Assembly (NCBI GenBank): GCA_963798655.1
Contig: CAWCUH010000012.1
Location: 124,001 to 188,000, forward strand
Source: CAVSMC01 sp963798655
GTDB lineage: Bacteria; Pseudomonadota; Gammaproteobacteria; Burkholderiales; Casimicrobiaceae
Direction: 5' to 3'
DNA: 64,000 nt
The notes under the pieces are model-generated. The model ran no database searches and was not told the origin of the DNA. It was given only the letters and a program-made list of their open reading frames with translations. The position numbers and the translations under genes were made by a program. Shown here piece after piece: positions 63,395 to 64,000 of the stretch; position 1 is the first letter of the stretch, and each line of letters starts with the position of its first letter.

Positions 63395-64000
63395 TCATGG
63401 CCGCAGCTTCGCGAGCCACTGCTTCGCGCCGGCGTGTGCGGTGTCGAGCGCGAGCACCCTCGCAAACGACGTACGCGCGTCGGCGGCGTCACCGCCGGCG
63501 GCGCACGCGAGGCCGCGGTTGAACCACAGCCGCGCGTCGTTGTCCCGGGTTGCGATCGCCCGGTCGACGAGCCCGCGCGCATCGGCGAACTCGCCGCGCC
63601 GATACGCGATCATCGCCATCGCGTTCAGCAGGTCGGCATCGTCCTCGGCGTCGGACAGCGCCTCGCGCAATCGCCGTTCGGCCTCTTCGAGCGCACCACC
63701 CTGCGCAGCCTGCATCGCGCGCTCGACCGTCGCGTTGTAGCGCTCGACGTGCTGCGCGAACACCGCCGCCCACTTGTCGCGCACGTAGTTGCGCTGCGTC
63801 GTGAACTTCACCGGGTCGAAGTTGCCGACGCCGCCGCCGCCCGACGTGCCGATGTCCGAGTGCCAGCGGAACGTCGTCTGGTCGACGAACAGGAAGCGCG
63901 TCTTCTCGGAGAGTTGCAGGACGAAATCCCAGTCGTCATGGATGTCGAGCGCCGTGTCGTAACGCACGCCAGTGGCGAGCAGGTCGCGGCGGAACAGGAA
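63395..64000 (-). CDS. glycosyltransferase with C-terminal TPR (partial)
   Basis: The open frame enters from beyond the right edge. Its visible 201 residues begin inside a glycosyltransferase C-terminal region (TALDIHDDWDFVLQLSEKTR and TFRWHSDIGTSG). About three TPR repeats follow (RGEFADARGLVDRAIATRD, then RLWFNRGLACAAGGDAADAR). It is probably an O-GlcNAc-transferase-like or GT2-TPR protein, upstream of the neighbouring glycosyltransferase. The start is outside the window. Confidence 0.75.
   Translation of the reverse strand, partial: FLFRRDLLATGVRYDTALDIHDDWDFVLQLSEKTRFLFVDQTTFRWHSDIGTSGGGGVGNFDPVKFTTQRNYVRDKWAAVFAQHVERYNATVERAMQAAQGGALEEAERRLREALSDAEDDADLLNAMAMIAYRRGEFADARGLVDRAIATRDNDARLWFNRGLACAAGGDAADARTSFARVLALDTAHAGAKQWLAKLRP

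Overview
This is a GC-rich (by eye about 65-70 %) chromosomal segment of a betaproteobacterium, most likely Burkholderiales-related. The signs are a tmRNA tag reading ANDETYALAA, PEP-CTERM and IPTL-CTERM surface-sorting signals, a Bug-family tricarboxylate-type binding protein, and repeated short overlaps (ATGA, GTGA) between consecutive genes. No rRNA, tRNA or CRISPR array was found. The only RNA gene recognised is ssrA.

Layout. 0.1-11.4 kb holds small and housekeeping-type genes: CsbD, pirin, a zinc-finger/TM protein followed by a subtilase lipoprotein and a TIGR02001-like envelope protein, an alpha/beta hydrolase, a secreted caspase-fold-like protein, a GH13 alpha-glucosidase, a methyltransferase and a LOG-family hydrolase. 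11.4-18.7 kb is a leftward operon: a large peptide/oligosaccharide-type binding protein, two permeases, two ATPases and kduI, suggesting uptake of uronate-containing oligomers. A vapBC pair follows (19.2-19.7 kb). 19.97-31.0 kb is an integrated mobile island. 31.5-42.9 kb holds a GDP-mannose enzyme, a Fur-box-led iron-uptake operon (FTR1, cupredoxin, two further envelope proteins), a sensor-type Ser/Thr kinase, an EamA transporter, an IPTL-CTERM protein and a BTAD regulator. 43-64 kb contains mfd, an MBL hydrolase, MarC, a methyltransferase, gamma-glutamyltransferase, an N-methyltryptophan/sarcosine oxidase, an amidohydrolase, plastocyanin-like and DUF4142 proteins, a Bug binding protein, ghrA, a cardiolipin synthase, a pyrophosphate module (H+-pyrophosphatase and PPi-type phosphofructokinase) and glycosyltransferases running off the right edge.

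The island is the most interesting part. It sits in the 3' end of ssrA and is bounded by a 27-bp direct repeat. It has moved the native ssrA terminator 11 kb away, and a hairpin inside the island end now takes its place. It carries a tyrosine integrase with TTACCC arm-site-like repeats at both ends, an AlpA-type regulator, a TOPRIM-AAA primase-helicase, a chain of overlapping small genes, a helically phased array of GTTGC/GCAAC pentamers that looks like an iteron origin, and two adjacent GAATTC-centred palindromes upstream of alpA. Its left arm carries lower-GC cargo: two secreted proteins, a GIY-YIG (T5orf172-like) protein and a PEP-CTERM protein. No capsid, tail or conjugation genes are visible, so it resembles a satellite or integrative mobilizable element.

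Sequence quality warning. At least seven genes need removal of one base (a G or C) to restore one continuous conserved protein: the hydrolase, the ABC binding protein, the integrase (twice), mfd, ggt, the Bug binding protein and the hppA C-terminus. Insertion-only lesions point to sequencing insertions more than to real pseudogenes. I therefore describe most of these as frameshifted coding regions.
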